NCBI GenBank assembly: GCA_902518505.1
Contig: CABYGG010000004.1
Location: 35,855 to 99,854, forward strand
DNA from: an uncultured Alphaproteobacteria bacterium
GTDB taxonomy: Bacteria > Pseudomonadota > Alphaproteobacteria > HIMB59
Length of the DNA: 64,000 nucleotides
Direction of reading: 5' to 3'
The notes beneath the pieces are model-generated. The model worked only from the letters and a program-made list of their open reading frames with translations. It was not told where the DNA came from and did not search any database. The position numbers were made by a program, and so were the translations under genes. Positions 20,487 to 27,983 of this stretch are shown here, in pieces. The stretch's first letter is position 1. Every line of letters starts with the position of its first letter.

Positions 20487-20576
20487 AAATTTATTTAAAT
20501 ATTCATGACATAAAAAAATAATAATTCATAGTTATTAAAGTTAAAAATCTGATAAAATAGAAAATGGGAGATTCAT

Positions 20577-20984
20577 ATGATAGGAAATTTTAACGGAATA
20601 TTTTATTTAGTAATTTTTTTAATTATTTTAGTGATGAATGCTTTTTACGGCTTTAACTGTTTGTTTAATACCAAAAATTTCATAAGCAAATATGGAATTG
20701 ATGTGACAGCAGCATTTTTTGCTAGGTTTGCTGGAGCAGTAATTGTAGGTGCTGTTTTAATGCAGTTATACATTTTATTTAGAGGCACAGAGGCTACATG
20801 GGCATTCTTTAATTTTATGTTTATAATCATGACCATTATAGCAATATCAGCTTTTTACACTGGTGAGATTGATAAATTAGGAAGAACTGACCAATATTCA
20901 AGAGAAGGATGGTTATCAACAGGAGGTCTAGCAATAGGTTGGGCTATTCTTTGTTTTGGACTTGCAGATAAGATTTATATTTAA
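20577..20984 (+). CDS. Small four-helix membrane protein, unknown
   Basis: A 135-residue integral membrane protein with four predicted helices; the loop 'YTGEIDKLGRTDQYSREGW' separates helices three and four. A GGGAG-like site precedes the ATG. I do not recognise the family, though the 'ARFAGA' motif in helix two recalls small DUF4345/DoxX-like membrane proteins. It converges on the BASS transporter, sharing the four-base TTAA stop overlap. Confidence 0.75.
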   Translation: MIGNFNGIFYLVIFLIILVMNAFYGFNCLFNTKNFISKYGIDVTAAFFARFAGAVIVGAVLMQLYILFRGTEATWAFFNFMFIIMTIIAISAFYTGEIDKLGRTDQYSREGWLSTGGLAIGWAILCFGLADKIYI

Positions 20985-21826
20985 CGATTTCTGATAAAAT
21001 AAATAAAAATTAAAGAAGTTAAATACATTATGACGCTGTATGTGGCAGCTGGTATAATATACAGTCCACCACCAAAAACACTTGTGCCTACAAAAATAGC
21101 TAAAGTTCCGTTTTGAAGACCACACTCTATTGAAATAGCTTTTTGTTGTGAGGTTCCTGTTCCAAAAAACTTTGCCCAGTAAAAAGCAATTAACATCATT
21201 AATAAATTGAGAGAAAGGACTACCAATCCAGTTTGAGCAAAATACTCAACTAAATTTTCTCTCTCAGCTAAAATAGCTCCAATCAAAACTAAAACAAACA
21301 AAGCAGTTGAAAGTATTTTAGCAAAGTTCTCAATTCTCTTGGTTAAAAAAGATAAGTTAGCTCTGAAAGTCATTCCAATTAAAACAGGTAATGTTACTAT
21401 CAAAAACATACTTATAGCTATTCCTGTCAGTGAGATTGAGCCCAAAGAATTGTCAGAAATTAATCCCATCGATATCCCCAAAACTAAAGGTACAGAAATT
21501 ACACTTAAAAGGCTCATCACTGCAGTTAAAGATATTGATAGAGCAACATCCCCTTTAGCAAAAGAAGTAAGAATATTAGAAGTTACTCCACCTGGAGCAG
21601 CAGCGATTAATATTAAACCTATAGCTATTTCAGGTTGAAGTGGCCAAACCAAAACAATTATTAAAGCAACTATTGGTAGAAAAATTAATTGACTAATTAA
21701 ACCTATGATAAAATTTTTAGGTGCCTTCACTACTCTAGCAAAATCTGAAAACGTCAAACCCAAGCCTAAAGTGAACATAATAAAAGCTAAGGCTAATGGT
21801 AGAATTACATCAGTTATGAAATTCAT
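20981..21826 (-). CDS. Bile acid:sodium symporter (BASS) family transporter
   Basis: A 281-residue membrane protein with about nine helices. The conserved 'AAAPGGVTSNILTSFAKGD' segment that lines the sodium and substrate site, and 'IECGLQNGTLAIFVGTSVF' near the C-terminus, identify the BASS family. In bacteria these carry organic anions such as pantoate, 2-keto acids or sulfur compounds with sodium. It lies 29 bases downstream of a beta-hydroxyacid dehydrogenase, so a hydroxy- or keto-acid substrate is a reasonable inference. Confidence 0.92.
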   Translation of the reverse strand: MNFITDVILPLALAFIMFTLGLGLTFSDFARVVKAPKNFIIGLISQLIFLPIVALIIVLVWPLQPEIAIGLILIAAAPGGVTSNILTSFAKGDVALSISLTAVMSLLSVISVPLVLGISMGLISDNSLGSISLTGIAISMFLIVTLPVLIGMTFRANLSFLTKRIENFAKILSTALFVLVLIGAILAERENLVEYFAQTGLVVLSLNLLMMLIAFYWAKFFGTGTSQQKAISIECGLQNGTLAIFVGTSVFGGGLYIIPAATYSVIMYLTSLIFIYFIRNR

Positions 21827-21855
21827 AGATAAATATTAACAAAAACTCAAAATAA

Positions 21856-22800
21856 TCATATCTCATAACCAAGTTGTTTTTCCTCTAAGTCTAACAATTC
21901 TTCAGGAAATCCCTCAGCTCTAAATGCAGTATTATATTTATTTTCAAGCCTTTTTACGACCATTGAGGACCATGCACGATCACCAAAAGTCTTTTTTGCA
22001 TCTTTAATAATATCAAGAACCAAAGGTGATATTTCTAATTCGACCCCAAGTTTTGAGGCGAGATCCTGAAAAAGACCAACATCTTTCTCAACTAAGTCCA
22101 TTGTAAAATTTATATTATATGAACCGTTCAATATTACTTGACTCTCAGTTTCATGGACAAATGAGTTACCCGAAGAAGCTGCAATTCCTTTAAATGTTTT
22201 GTTCAAATCAAGATTTGATTTACTCGCAATAGTCCAAGCTTCTCCCAATGCAACTAAGTGAACAGTAGCTAAATAATTTGTAATAACTTTAAGAATAGAT
22301 GCACTTCCAAAGTCTCCAGTATACAAAATTTTTCTACCAAGACATTTTAATACTGGCATTGCTTTATCAAATCCCTCTCTACTTCCTCCAACAAAAATAG
22401 AAATGTTACCAGTTGCTGCCCTATGACAACCCCCACTTACAGGAGCTTCTAAAGCTATCGCATTTTTTTGCTGAATTAATGATGCGTGTTTTTTTAGTTG
22501 TTCATCTTCAGTTGTACTCATCTCAATCCAAATTTGATCTTTTTGTATAGTGTCAATAATACCATCTTTGGACTCTAAAACTTCTGCACATATCTTGGGA
22601 GAGGGAAGACAAGTTATTAAAATATCAGAATTCATCACAAGATCTTTTATTGATTTAGCTGTCTTAGCACCCTTTAAATTAAACTCCTCCATTAATATGT
22701 GATTTTTATCTAAAACTGATATTTGAAAATTATTTTCAAGAAGATTATTTGCTAGTTTTCCACCCACATTACCAAGTCCAACAAAACCTATTTTCATCAC
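21856..22800 (-). CDS. 3-hydroxyisobutyrate-dehydrogenase-like NAD(P) oxidoreductase
   Basis: Beta-hydroxyacid dehydrogenase of 314 residues. The N-terminal dinucleotide motif 'GFVGLGNVGGKLANNLL' is followed by the substrate loop 'EAPVSGGCHRAATG' and the catalytic lysine in 'LKVITNYLA'. The C-terminal helical dimerisation domain is complete. The exact hydroxyacid (3-hydroxyisobutyrate, tartronate semialdehyde, hydroxymethylglutarate) cannot be told. It probably shares a transcript with the BASS transporter downstream, and is divergent from the thioesterase gene. Confidence 0.9.
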   Translation of the reverse strand: MMKIGFVGLGNVGGKLANNLLENNFQISVLDKNHILMEEFNLKGAKTAKSIKDLVMNSDILITCLPSPKICAEVLESKDGIIDTIQKDQIWIEMSTTEDEQLKKHASLIQQKNAIALEAPVSGGCHRAATGNISIFVGGSREGFDKAMPVLKCLGRKILYTGDFGSASILKVITNYLATVHLVALGEAWTIASKSNLDLNKTFKGIAASSGNSFVHETESQVILNGSYNINFTMDLVEKDVGLFQDLASKLGVELEISPLVLDIIKDAKKTFGDRAWSSMVVKRLENKYNTAFRAEGFPEELLDLEEKQLGYEI

Positions 22801-22876
22801 TACCCCCTTTATTTAATAAAATACTATTACTTTATTTTTCAATGTTAATATTAAATAATTCTTATAAAATTAAATA

Positions 22877-23344
22877 ATGTCAATTTACCTTAGAACAGAA
22901 AAAATTATTTCAGATTGGACAGACTATAATGGTCATATGAATTTAGCCTTTTATATCCACTTATTCGATCAAGGTTGGGATGTGTTGCTTGATAGATTTC
23001 AAATGGGAGGAGAGTCAGCTAAAAATGAGAAAAGATCAACATTTGCTGTGGAATCCCACACTAAATATATTCAAGAGGTTAAAGAGGGAGATGAAGTTGA
23101 TATAAACTTACTATTCTTAGACCGTGATAAAAAAAGATTTGTATATCAATTGGAAATTGTAAGTAAAAGTGGGAATTTTAGAGCGGCTACATCTGAAGTT
23201 TGCTCTCTTTATGTTGACTTAAGTATCCGCAAAGTTATTGAAATGGAAGACCATAAATTAAAGTTAGTAGATGATTTCATAGTTGAAAATAAAAATCAAT
23301 TTTCACCAATAGAATTTTACCTTTTAGATAAATTAAAAAAGTAA
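22877..23344 (+). CDS. Hotdog-fold acyl-CoA thioesterase-like protein
   Basis: A 155-residue single-domain hotdog protein. 'ISDWTDYNGHMNLAFYIHLF' is the typical 4HBT/carnitinyl-CoA-thioesterase-type active site helix entry, followed by 'HTKYIQEVKEGDEVDINLLF' and 'FRAATSEVCSLYVDL'. It would hydrolyse an acyl-CoA; L-carnityl- or betainyl-CoA thioesterases share this pattern, but the substrate is not assignable here. The 2-hydroxyglutarate oxidase begins one base pair after its stop. Confidence 0.85.
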   Translation: MSIYLRTEKIISDWTDYNGHMNLAFYIHLFDQGWDVLLDRFQMGGESAKNEKRSTFAVESHTKYIQEVKEGDEVDINLLFLDRDKKRFVYQLEIVSKSGNFRAATSEVCSLYVDLSIRKVIEMEDHKLKLVDDFIVENKNQFSPIEFYLLDKLKK

Positions 23345-24541
23345 ATGAAAGTTGCTATCATTGGGTCGGGCATTGTTGGTCTCACAATTGCATATACCTT
23401 AAGTAAAGAAAATATCGACATAACTATTTTTGAGAAAGAGAGAGACTCACTATCACATGGAACTGGAAGAAATAGCGGTGTTATTCACTCTGGAATCTAC
23501 TATCAACCTAAAACCTTAAGGTCAACTCTCTGCATCAGAGGTTCAAAGTTAATGAAAAAATTTATTAGTGAGAACAATCTTTATATCAATAATTGTGGAA
23601 AGTTATTACTTCCAAAAACAAAAAAAGATATCGAAACACTTAATTTATTGTATGAGAGATCGAAGGAGGTAGGAGTCGAAACAATCAAGTTAAATAGTTT
23701 CGATGAGATTTTAAAAATAGAGCCAAACTGCAATCCCTTATTTAATGATGCTCTTTTTATTAAAGAAACAGCCATAGCTGATCCAAAAGAGGTATCAAAC
23801 AAATTGATTGAAATTTTAAAAAAAAGAGGCGTGATAATTAAATACGATACAAAAGTGGACTCAATTTCATCTGATAATACAACTATTATATCAAATAATA
23901 AAATTCATAATTTCGATCTTATTATTAACTCTGCTGGTTTACATGCAGACTATTTGGCAAATAAATCAAATTTAAAAACTAGATACACATCTTTACCTTT
24001 TAAAGGTAAATATTGGAAAATTAGTTTTGGAGATAAAAATGAAATTCCATATAGATTAATTTATCCAGTGCCAAATTTAGACCAACCTTTTTTAGGAGTC
24101 CACACTGTATACGATAAAGATGGAAACTTTTATTTAGGACCTAGTAGCACCCCTGTATTTGGAAGAGAAGCCTATAGGCCTTTTAAAAAATTTAATTTTT
24201 TAGAGTTTTGTGCCTTAAGTTATAAATTCATTTTGAAAATAATTTTTAATGAGAATAACCTTAGAAATTTAGCTATTAGTGAGTTTAAAAATCTATTTTT
24301 ATCTAGTGTCATGAAATCTTCTAATGTTTACTTTAAGCATAAACCAGTAAAAATTGAATTAAGTAGTAAAGCGGGGATTAGATCTCAAATGTTTGATAAA
24401 AATAGTAAAAAACTATTTAATGATTTTGTAGTTATTAAGCAAAATAACATTATACATATTCTTAATGCTATATCTCCAGCATGGACATCTTCTTTTGCTA
24501 TGGCCGAATTTATATGTGAAAAATATACTATAAAAAAATAG
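23345..24541 (+). CDS. lhgO: L-2-hydroxyglutarate oxidase family FAD oxidoreductase
   Basis: FAD-dependent oxidase/dehydrogenase of the DAO fold, 398 residues. The FAD motif 'IIGSGIVGLTIAYTLSKE' starts at residue 4, and 'HGTGRNSGVIHSGIYYQP' is the LhgO signature. 'INSAGLHADYLA' and 'FLGVHTVYDKDGNFYLGP' also fit. It oxidises L-2-hydroxyglutarate to 2-oxoglutarate and feeds electrons to quinone. It directly follows the thioesterase and precedes a Bcp peroxiredoxin by 8 bases, which could detoxify peroxide if oxygen is the acceptor (inference). Confidence 0.92.
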   Translation: MKVAIIGSGIVGLTIAYTLSKENIDITIFEKERDSLSHGTGRNSGVIHSGIYYQPKTLRSTLCIRGSKLMKKFISENNLYINNCGKLLLPKTKKDIETLNLLYERSKEVGVETIKLNSFDEILKIEPNCNPLFNDALFIKETAIADPKEVSNKLIEILKKRGVIIKYDTKVDSISSDNTTIISNNKIHNFDLIINSAGLHADYLANKSNLKTRYTSLPFKGKYWKISFGDKNEIPYRLIYPVPNLDQPFLGVHTVYDKDGNFYLGPSSTPVFGREAYRPFKKFNFLEFCALSYKFILKIIFNENNLRNLAISEFKNLFLSSVMKSSNVYFKHKPVKIELSSKAGIRSQMFDKNSKKLFNDFVVIKQNNIIHILNAISPAWTSSFAMAEFICEKYTIKK

Positions 24542-24549
24542 AAATAATA

Positions 24550-24993
24550 ATGAAAGCGCCTAATTTTAAGTTGCCAAGCACATCTGGAATATTTCAACTA
24601 AGTGATTATTTAGGGAAAAACATAATTTTGTATTTTTACCCAAGAGACAATACAAAAGGATGTTCTTTAGAGGCAATTGATTTCAATAACTCTCTCAAAG
24701 CTATAAATAAATATAATTGCATTGTAGTAGGTGTTTCAAAAGACTCAATTGAAAGTCATCAAAAATTTAAAAAAAAAAATAAATTAAAATTTGATTTGTT
24801 ATTTGATGAAAAAATAAAGGTCTTAAAAAAATACAAAGCTTGGGGACTTAAGAAATTTTTAGGAAAAGAATATTATGGTATAATTAGAACTACAGTATTA
24901 ATTAATGAAAAAGGCAAAATTGTAAAAACTTGGAGTAATGTCAGAGTAAAAGATCATGTAAAAAATGTTATTAACGAACTATCTAATATTTAA
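24550..24993 (+). CDS. bcp: Peroxiredoxin of the Bcp/PrxQ family lacking the usual resolving cysteine
   Basis: Thiol peroxidase, 147 residues. The peroxidatic cysteine is C38 in 'YPRDNTKGCSLEAIDF'. In E. coli Bcp the resolving cysteine is five residues later; here that position is Ile43, and the only other cysteine is C57 ('YNCIVVG'). The enzyme therefore either is 1-Cys type or uses a different partner thiol. It follows lhgO by 8 bases and ends the operon; the structured RNA at 25.1 kb lies downstream. Confidence 0.9.
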   Translation: MKAPNFKLPSTSGIFQLSDYLGKNIILYFYPRDNTKGCSLEAIDFNNSLKAINKYNCIVVGVSKDSIESHQKFKKKNKLKFDLLFDEKIKVLKKYKAWGLKKFLGKEYYGIIRTTVLINEKGKIVKTWSNVRVKDHVKNVINELSNI

Positions 24994-25091
24994 TTTAATC
25001 CAAAATACTTATTCACAAATTATAAACAGAAAAATTTATTTTTTTATCTTTTGTTATTGTCAAAAAAAATAATTTATTTTATGTTAGATAA

Positions 25092-25200
25092 TGTAGAGGG
25101 TAGGAAACTTCCCAAAACAAAGAAAAGAGCCAAAGTAGTAGAGGCCTAGAGAAGGGAAACCAGAACTAAGCCGAGACAACCGAGGCTCTTTTCTGTTTTT
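25092..25200 (+). ncRNA. Candidate structured small RNA with two GAAA tetraloops
   Basis: No real gene covers this stretch. On the plus strand a possible promoter (TTGTCA at 25057, TATGTT at 25080, 17-base spacing) leads into: hairpin A (25098-25113, stem GGGUAG/CUUCCC with a U-U mismatch, loop GAAA); a perfect 11-bp closing stem AGAAAAGAGCC (25121-25131) with GGCTCTTTTCT (25184-25194); inside it hairpin B (25143-25172) whose tip is GG-GAAA-CC on a symmetric AGAA/AGAA purine loop that can form tandem sheared G-A pairs; then a T run at 25196-25200. This is too regular for chance in AT-rich DNA. I do not recognise it as SRP, 6S, RNase P, tmRNA or a riboswitch class. Confidence 0.6.
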
Positions 25201-25252
25201 AGCCCCAGATTTAACGATTGTATTTCTTACATTAAATAGTTTATCATTACTC

Positions 25253-25696
25253 GTGAAAAAAATTTTCAAATACACTTTTATTTTTATTTTTGGTTTGAAT
25301 TTAAACTTATTTTCTGGACCGTTTACAGATGAGTTTGCTAAGTGCATTGTAATGAAAACAACAACACAAGAAAAAACTGATTTAGTAAGATGGATATATG
25401 TGACAATGTCATTTCACCCTCAACTGATGGATTTGTCTAATCTAACAGCTGATGATGTTGAAATGGTGAATATAAGAGTAGCTGACTACATGACCAATGT
25501 CTTTGCTTATAAGTGCAATGAAGAGTTAAATATGGCCATAGATTACGAGGGTGAAGAAAGTGTTTATTATGCATTTGAACTCTTGGGTGAAATAGCAATG
25601 ACAGAGTTAATGGAAGATCAAGGTGTTAGCGCTGCAAGTGAGCTATTTATTGATTATATAGATGTGTCAATTTTCGAACAAATACTAAATTACTAA
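25253..25696 (+). CDS. Small secreted protein, unknown
   Basis: A 147-residue frame with a GTG start and an N-terminal signal peptide ('MKKIFKYTFIFIFGLNLNLFSGP'). The mature part is acidic and helical, with two cysteines ('FAKCIVMKTTT' and 'FAYKCNEEL') that could form a disulfide in the periplasm. I do not recognise the family. Only about 50 bases separate it from the end of the candidate RNA at 25200, so the RNA could instead be its long 5' leader if the T run does not fully terminate transcription. Confidence 0.7.
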   Translation: MKKIFKYTFIFIFGLNLNLFSGPFTDEFAKCIVMKTTTQEKTDLVRWIYVTMSFHPQLMDLSNLTADDVEMVNIRVADYMTNVFAYKCNEELNMAIDYEGEESVYYAFELLGEIAMTELMEDQGVSAASELFIDYIDVSIFEQILNY

Positions 25697-25730
25697 TTAA
25701 TAAAACCATTTTAAAGAAATTTAACTTATG

Positions 25731-25806
25731 TGGTGCCGCCGAGAAGAATTGAACTTCCGACCCCACCCTTACCAAGGGTGTGCTCTACCACTGAGCTACG
25801 GCGGCA
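25731..25806 (-). tRNA. tRNA-Thr (anticodon GGT)
   Basis: A 76-base cloverleaf on the minus strand: acceptor TGCCGCC paired with GGCGGCA, D-arm AGCTCAGTGGTAGAGC, anticodon stem CACCC/GGGTG with loop TTGGTAA (anticodon GGT), T-arm with GTTCAATTC, and an encoded CCA at 25733-25731. Confidence 0.97.
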
Positions 25807-25825
25807 TTTTTAAAATTATAGACTA

Positions 25826-26011
25826 TTAATACATATTAAAAAACATCAACAAAAGACACCCAGCTGTCAGGTATTTAGAGATTTCATAAATAATTTTCCA
25901 TTTATTATTATTTTGACTCACACGCCATGTAGCAAATGTAATTGCCAAAAAAACAAATGATACAAACCACATTAAATTAGGGTTTTTTGTTAATTCAATG
26001 ATAACTGACAT
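25826..26011 (-). CDS. Small two-helix membrane protein
   Basis: A 61-residue protein with two hydrophobic segments ('LMWFVSFVFLAITFATW' and 'YLTAGCLLLMFFNMY') joined by a basic/polar loop. It follows another two-helix mini-protein by 2 bases and a methyltransferase by 200, all on the minus strand, which supports a real operon over a random frame. No family recognised. Confidence 0.6.
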   Translation of the reverse strand: MSVIIELTKNPNLMWFVSFVFLAITFATWRVSQNNNKWKIIYEISKYLTAGCLLLMFFNMY

Positions 26012-26013
26012 TA

Positions 26014-26202
26014 TTAATTCACAAGATAAAACTTATCTACTAGATAGTTTATTAACAAGACTAATCCAATCATAAATACCCAATATAGTTTTTTGTTGTT
26101 TCTAATAAAGGGTATCCCGATAGCACTGTATCTAAATAATTTATGAAGTCCCCACACAATTAAGGGGATTAAAAACAACCAAAAAATAATTTCCCAAATC
26201 AT
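26014..26202 (-). CDS. Small two-helix membrane protein
   Basis: A 62-residue protein with an N-terminal helix ('IIFWLFLIPLIVWGLH') and a C-terminal helix ('WVFMIGLVLLINYLV') separated by a basic loop. It sits 13 bases after the methyltransferase stop and 2 bases before the next mini-protein, in the same direction. The pair may be subunits of one small membrane complex, but no family is recognised. Confidence 0.6.
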   Translation of the reverse strand: MIWEIIFWLFLIPLIVWGLHKLFRYSAIGIPFIRNNKKLYWVFMIGLVLLINYLVDKFYLVN

Positions 26203-26215
26203 TTTCTAACTTTAA

Positions 26216-26827
26216 TTATTTCTTTTTTAATAAGACTATCCTAATTTTAATATCTGAACCAAAATCTTTATTGTTTGGAAGATAATTTAAAGGTCTTGAT
26301 ATATAGATTGAGTTAAAATCAGTTAATTTTTCCAGGATATTATCAAATTTTAATTCTTTCCATAAATCTACTCTATGTGTAAATATAAAATAACCATTTT
26401 TTGCAAGATAATAAGAAACTAGTTTAAAAAGTGTTTGATGATTTCTACAATATGTCATTGCACCAATAAGACTTACCACACTGTACTTATTTAATATCTG
26501 AATTTTATTCTCAAAACTTTTTTTATAAAGATATCTATATTTCCCATTTCTTTTAGATATATCTAATATTTTTCTGGAAATATCAGATCCATCACAAATA
26601 CAGTCAGGATAAACTTGTAAAAATTTATCAACAAAAAGTCCTGTGCCACATGCCAAATCTAAAATAAATTTTGGTTTAGTTTTGATATATTTTTTTAAGA
26701 TATTAACTGATTGCAATGGTGCTTTATAGTTCCATTTATATAATGTCTCATCATATGAACTTGACCAATTATCATAATAATTTTCAACGTCTTTTTTATT
26801 ACCAATGCCTTTACGAAGAGATTTCAT
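26216..26827 (-). CDS. Class I SAM-dependent methyltransferase
   Basis: A 203-residue Rossmann methyltransferase. The N-terminus 'VENYYDNWSSSYDETLYKWNY' and motif I 'ILDLACGTGLFVDKFLQ' resemble the tetratricopeptide-repeat methyltransferase / UbiE-like small-molecule group; 'CDGSDISRKILDISK' is the acidic motif II. Substrate unknown. It heads a minus-strand run with two mini membrane proteins and is divergent from the Cys-rich peptide gene (89 bases between starts). Confidence 0.85.
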   Translation of the reverse strand: MKSLRKGIGNKKDVENYYDNWSSSYDETLYKWNYKAPLQSVNILKKYIKTKPKFILDLACGTGLFVDKFLQVYPDCICDGSDISRKILDISKRNGKYRYLYKKSFENKIQILNKYSVVSLIGAMTYCRNHQTLFKLVSYYLAKNGYFIFTHRVDLWKELKFDNILEKLTDFNSIYISRPLNYLPNNKDFGSDIKIRIVLLKKK

Positions 26828-26916
26828 TTATATTTAAAAACTAGCTAATTTAATATTATTTAACAATTAATCTTCATCATATTGTAATTTTTGTAAAATA
26901 ATGATATTTAAATTTT

Positions 26917-26997
26917 ATGGATAATAATAAGCCAAAACCTGATTGTGGTTGTTCTTGCTCATGCTGTTGCACTTGTGGTGACGGTTGTTGTCAATAA
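26917..26997 (+). CDS. 26-residue cysteine-rich peptide
   Basis: Too short for the ORF track. ATG at 26917, stop TAA at 26995-26997. The product begins MDNNKPKPD and continues 'CGCSCSCCCTCGDGCC', ending in Q: nine cysteines in 26 residues, no hydrophobic or charged core after residue 9. The pattern resembles a metallothionein-like metal ligand or a modified-peptide precursor with a short leader. It lies between a methyltransferase (divergent) and the Anbu/ATP-grasp genes. Nine TGT/TGC codons in a row of 16 in AT-rich DNA are hard to explain without selection on the protein. Expression is not shown. Confidence 0.6.
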   Translation: MDNNKPKPDCGCSCSCCCTCGDGCCQ

Positions 26998-27149
26998 ATA
27001 ATTTTAAGAAGAACAATTATTCCTAAAATAAAACCAAATATTATATCTACATATTTCCCTTTTTTTCTGGCCATAAGGTAAAAAGAGATTAAAGCTAAAC
27101 TAATTACTACAATACTTGATAAATTTGCTACAAAAGAAGAGGGCTCCAC
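26991..27149 (-). CDS. 52-residue membrane protein downstream of Anbu
   Basis: Below the size limit of the ORF track. A GTG at 27149 begins three bases after the Anbu stop codon, and the frame ends in TGA at 26991. It encodes two hydrophobic helices ('LSSIVVISLALISFYLM' and 'DIIFGFILGIIVLLKII') around a basic loop ARKKGKY. The tight spacing to Anbu suggests co-translation. Its 3' end overlaps the end of the Cys-rich peptide gene by 7 bases, tail to tail. No family recognised. Confidence 0.55.
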   Translation of the reverse strand: MEPSSFVANLSSIVVISLALISFYLMARKKGKYVDIIFGFILGIIVLLKIIY

Positions 27150-27152
27150 TAA

Positions 27153-27878
27153 TTAATCTTCCCAATTAAAACGATTGAAAGATTTAAAAATTTCAAATAT
27201 TCCTCTTTCCCATTGTTTAGATATGTATTGATAATCTTCATCATTAATTTCAAGAGATTGTTGGTAAACTATTTTTGATAAATTATTTTTATAAACAACT
27301 AAGTCGATTGGAGGACCAACAGATAAATCTGCTTTCATTGTACTGTCCATACTTATTAACGCACATCTTGCTGCATCCCCAAGATAAGTGTCTGACTTTA
27401 CAACCCTGTCTAATATAGGCTTACCATACTTTATTTCTCCAATGACAAGGTAAGGTTTGAATTCACTTGATTTAATAAAGTTACCCTGCGGGTAAACCAA
27501 ATATAATTCTGACTCTTGATCTTTTATATGACCACCAACTATAAATGTAGAACCTAATTCAATAGTTTCTTGATTAATACCGTCTGGTGATGAGTGTTTA
27601 ACATTCAATCTTCCAATGTATTTAGCAATTTCATTTAAACTATATAAATTATTTAAATTATTCCCGTTTTTATCATCCTCTAAATCTTTTCCAATTGAAT
27701 TAAAAACTGCTTGAGAAGTAGCTAAGTTTCCCGATGTTAAAATTATAATATTTCTATCGATGCCATTATGGACATGCATTTTAGAGTAAGAATTAAAGTT
27801 ATCTAAACCCGCATTTGTTCTTCTATCAGATGCAAAAACCATCCCTTCGTTTACTTTAATTCCTACACAATAAGTCAT
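27153..27878 (-). CDS. Anbu (COG3484) proteasome-type peptidase
   Basis: Ntn-hydrolase related to HslV and proteasome beta subunits, 241 residues. After removal of Met the N-terminal Thr ('MTYCVGIKV') would be the nucleophile; the supporting acid and lysine are in 'ASDRRTNAG' and 'SKMHV', at the spacing expected for the family. 'SGNLATSQAVF', 'LGSTFIVGG' and 'YLGDAARCALISMDSTMKAD' are typical Anbu segments. Known Anbu genes cluster with a circularly permuted ATP-grasp, an alpha-E protein and a transglutaminase-like protease; here only the ATP-grasp is adjacent, divergent across 105 bases. Its substrate in any organism is uncertain. Confidence 0.93.
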   Translation of the reverse strand: MTYCVGIKVNEGMVFASDRRTNAGLDNFNSYSKMHVHNGIDRNIIILTSGNLATSQAVFNSIGKDLEDDKNGNNLNNLYSLNEIAKYIGRLNVKHSSPDGINQETIELGSTFIVGGHIKDQESELYLVYPQGNFIKSSEFKPYLVIGEIKYGKPILDRVVKSDTYLGDAARCALISMDSTMKADLSVGPPIDLVVYKNNLSKIVYQQSLEINDEDYQYISKQWERGIFEIFKSFNRFNWED

Positions 27879-27983
27879 ATTTTAATTAAATAGCTAATTT
27901 TTTAAAAATACAAACGAATATTTACATACCTTTAATCTAAACTATGCATAACTATTAACAGGCATTTATAGTATTTTTAAACA

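Noticed and set aside
25092-25200. Identity of the RNA as SRP (4.5S) RNA
   Set aside because: It lacks the GGAA-type apical loop with the AGCAG asymmetric loop needed for Ffh binding.
25084-25347. Minus-strand 87-residue frame over the RNA candidate and the secreted protein start
   Set aside because: Lysine/proline-rich sequence with no family resemblance, antisense to a structured element and a better gene.
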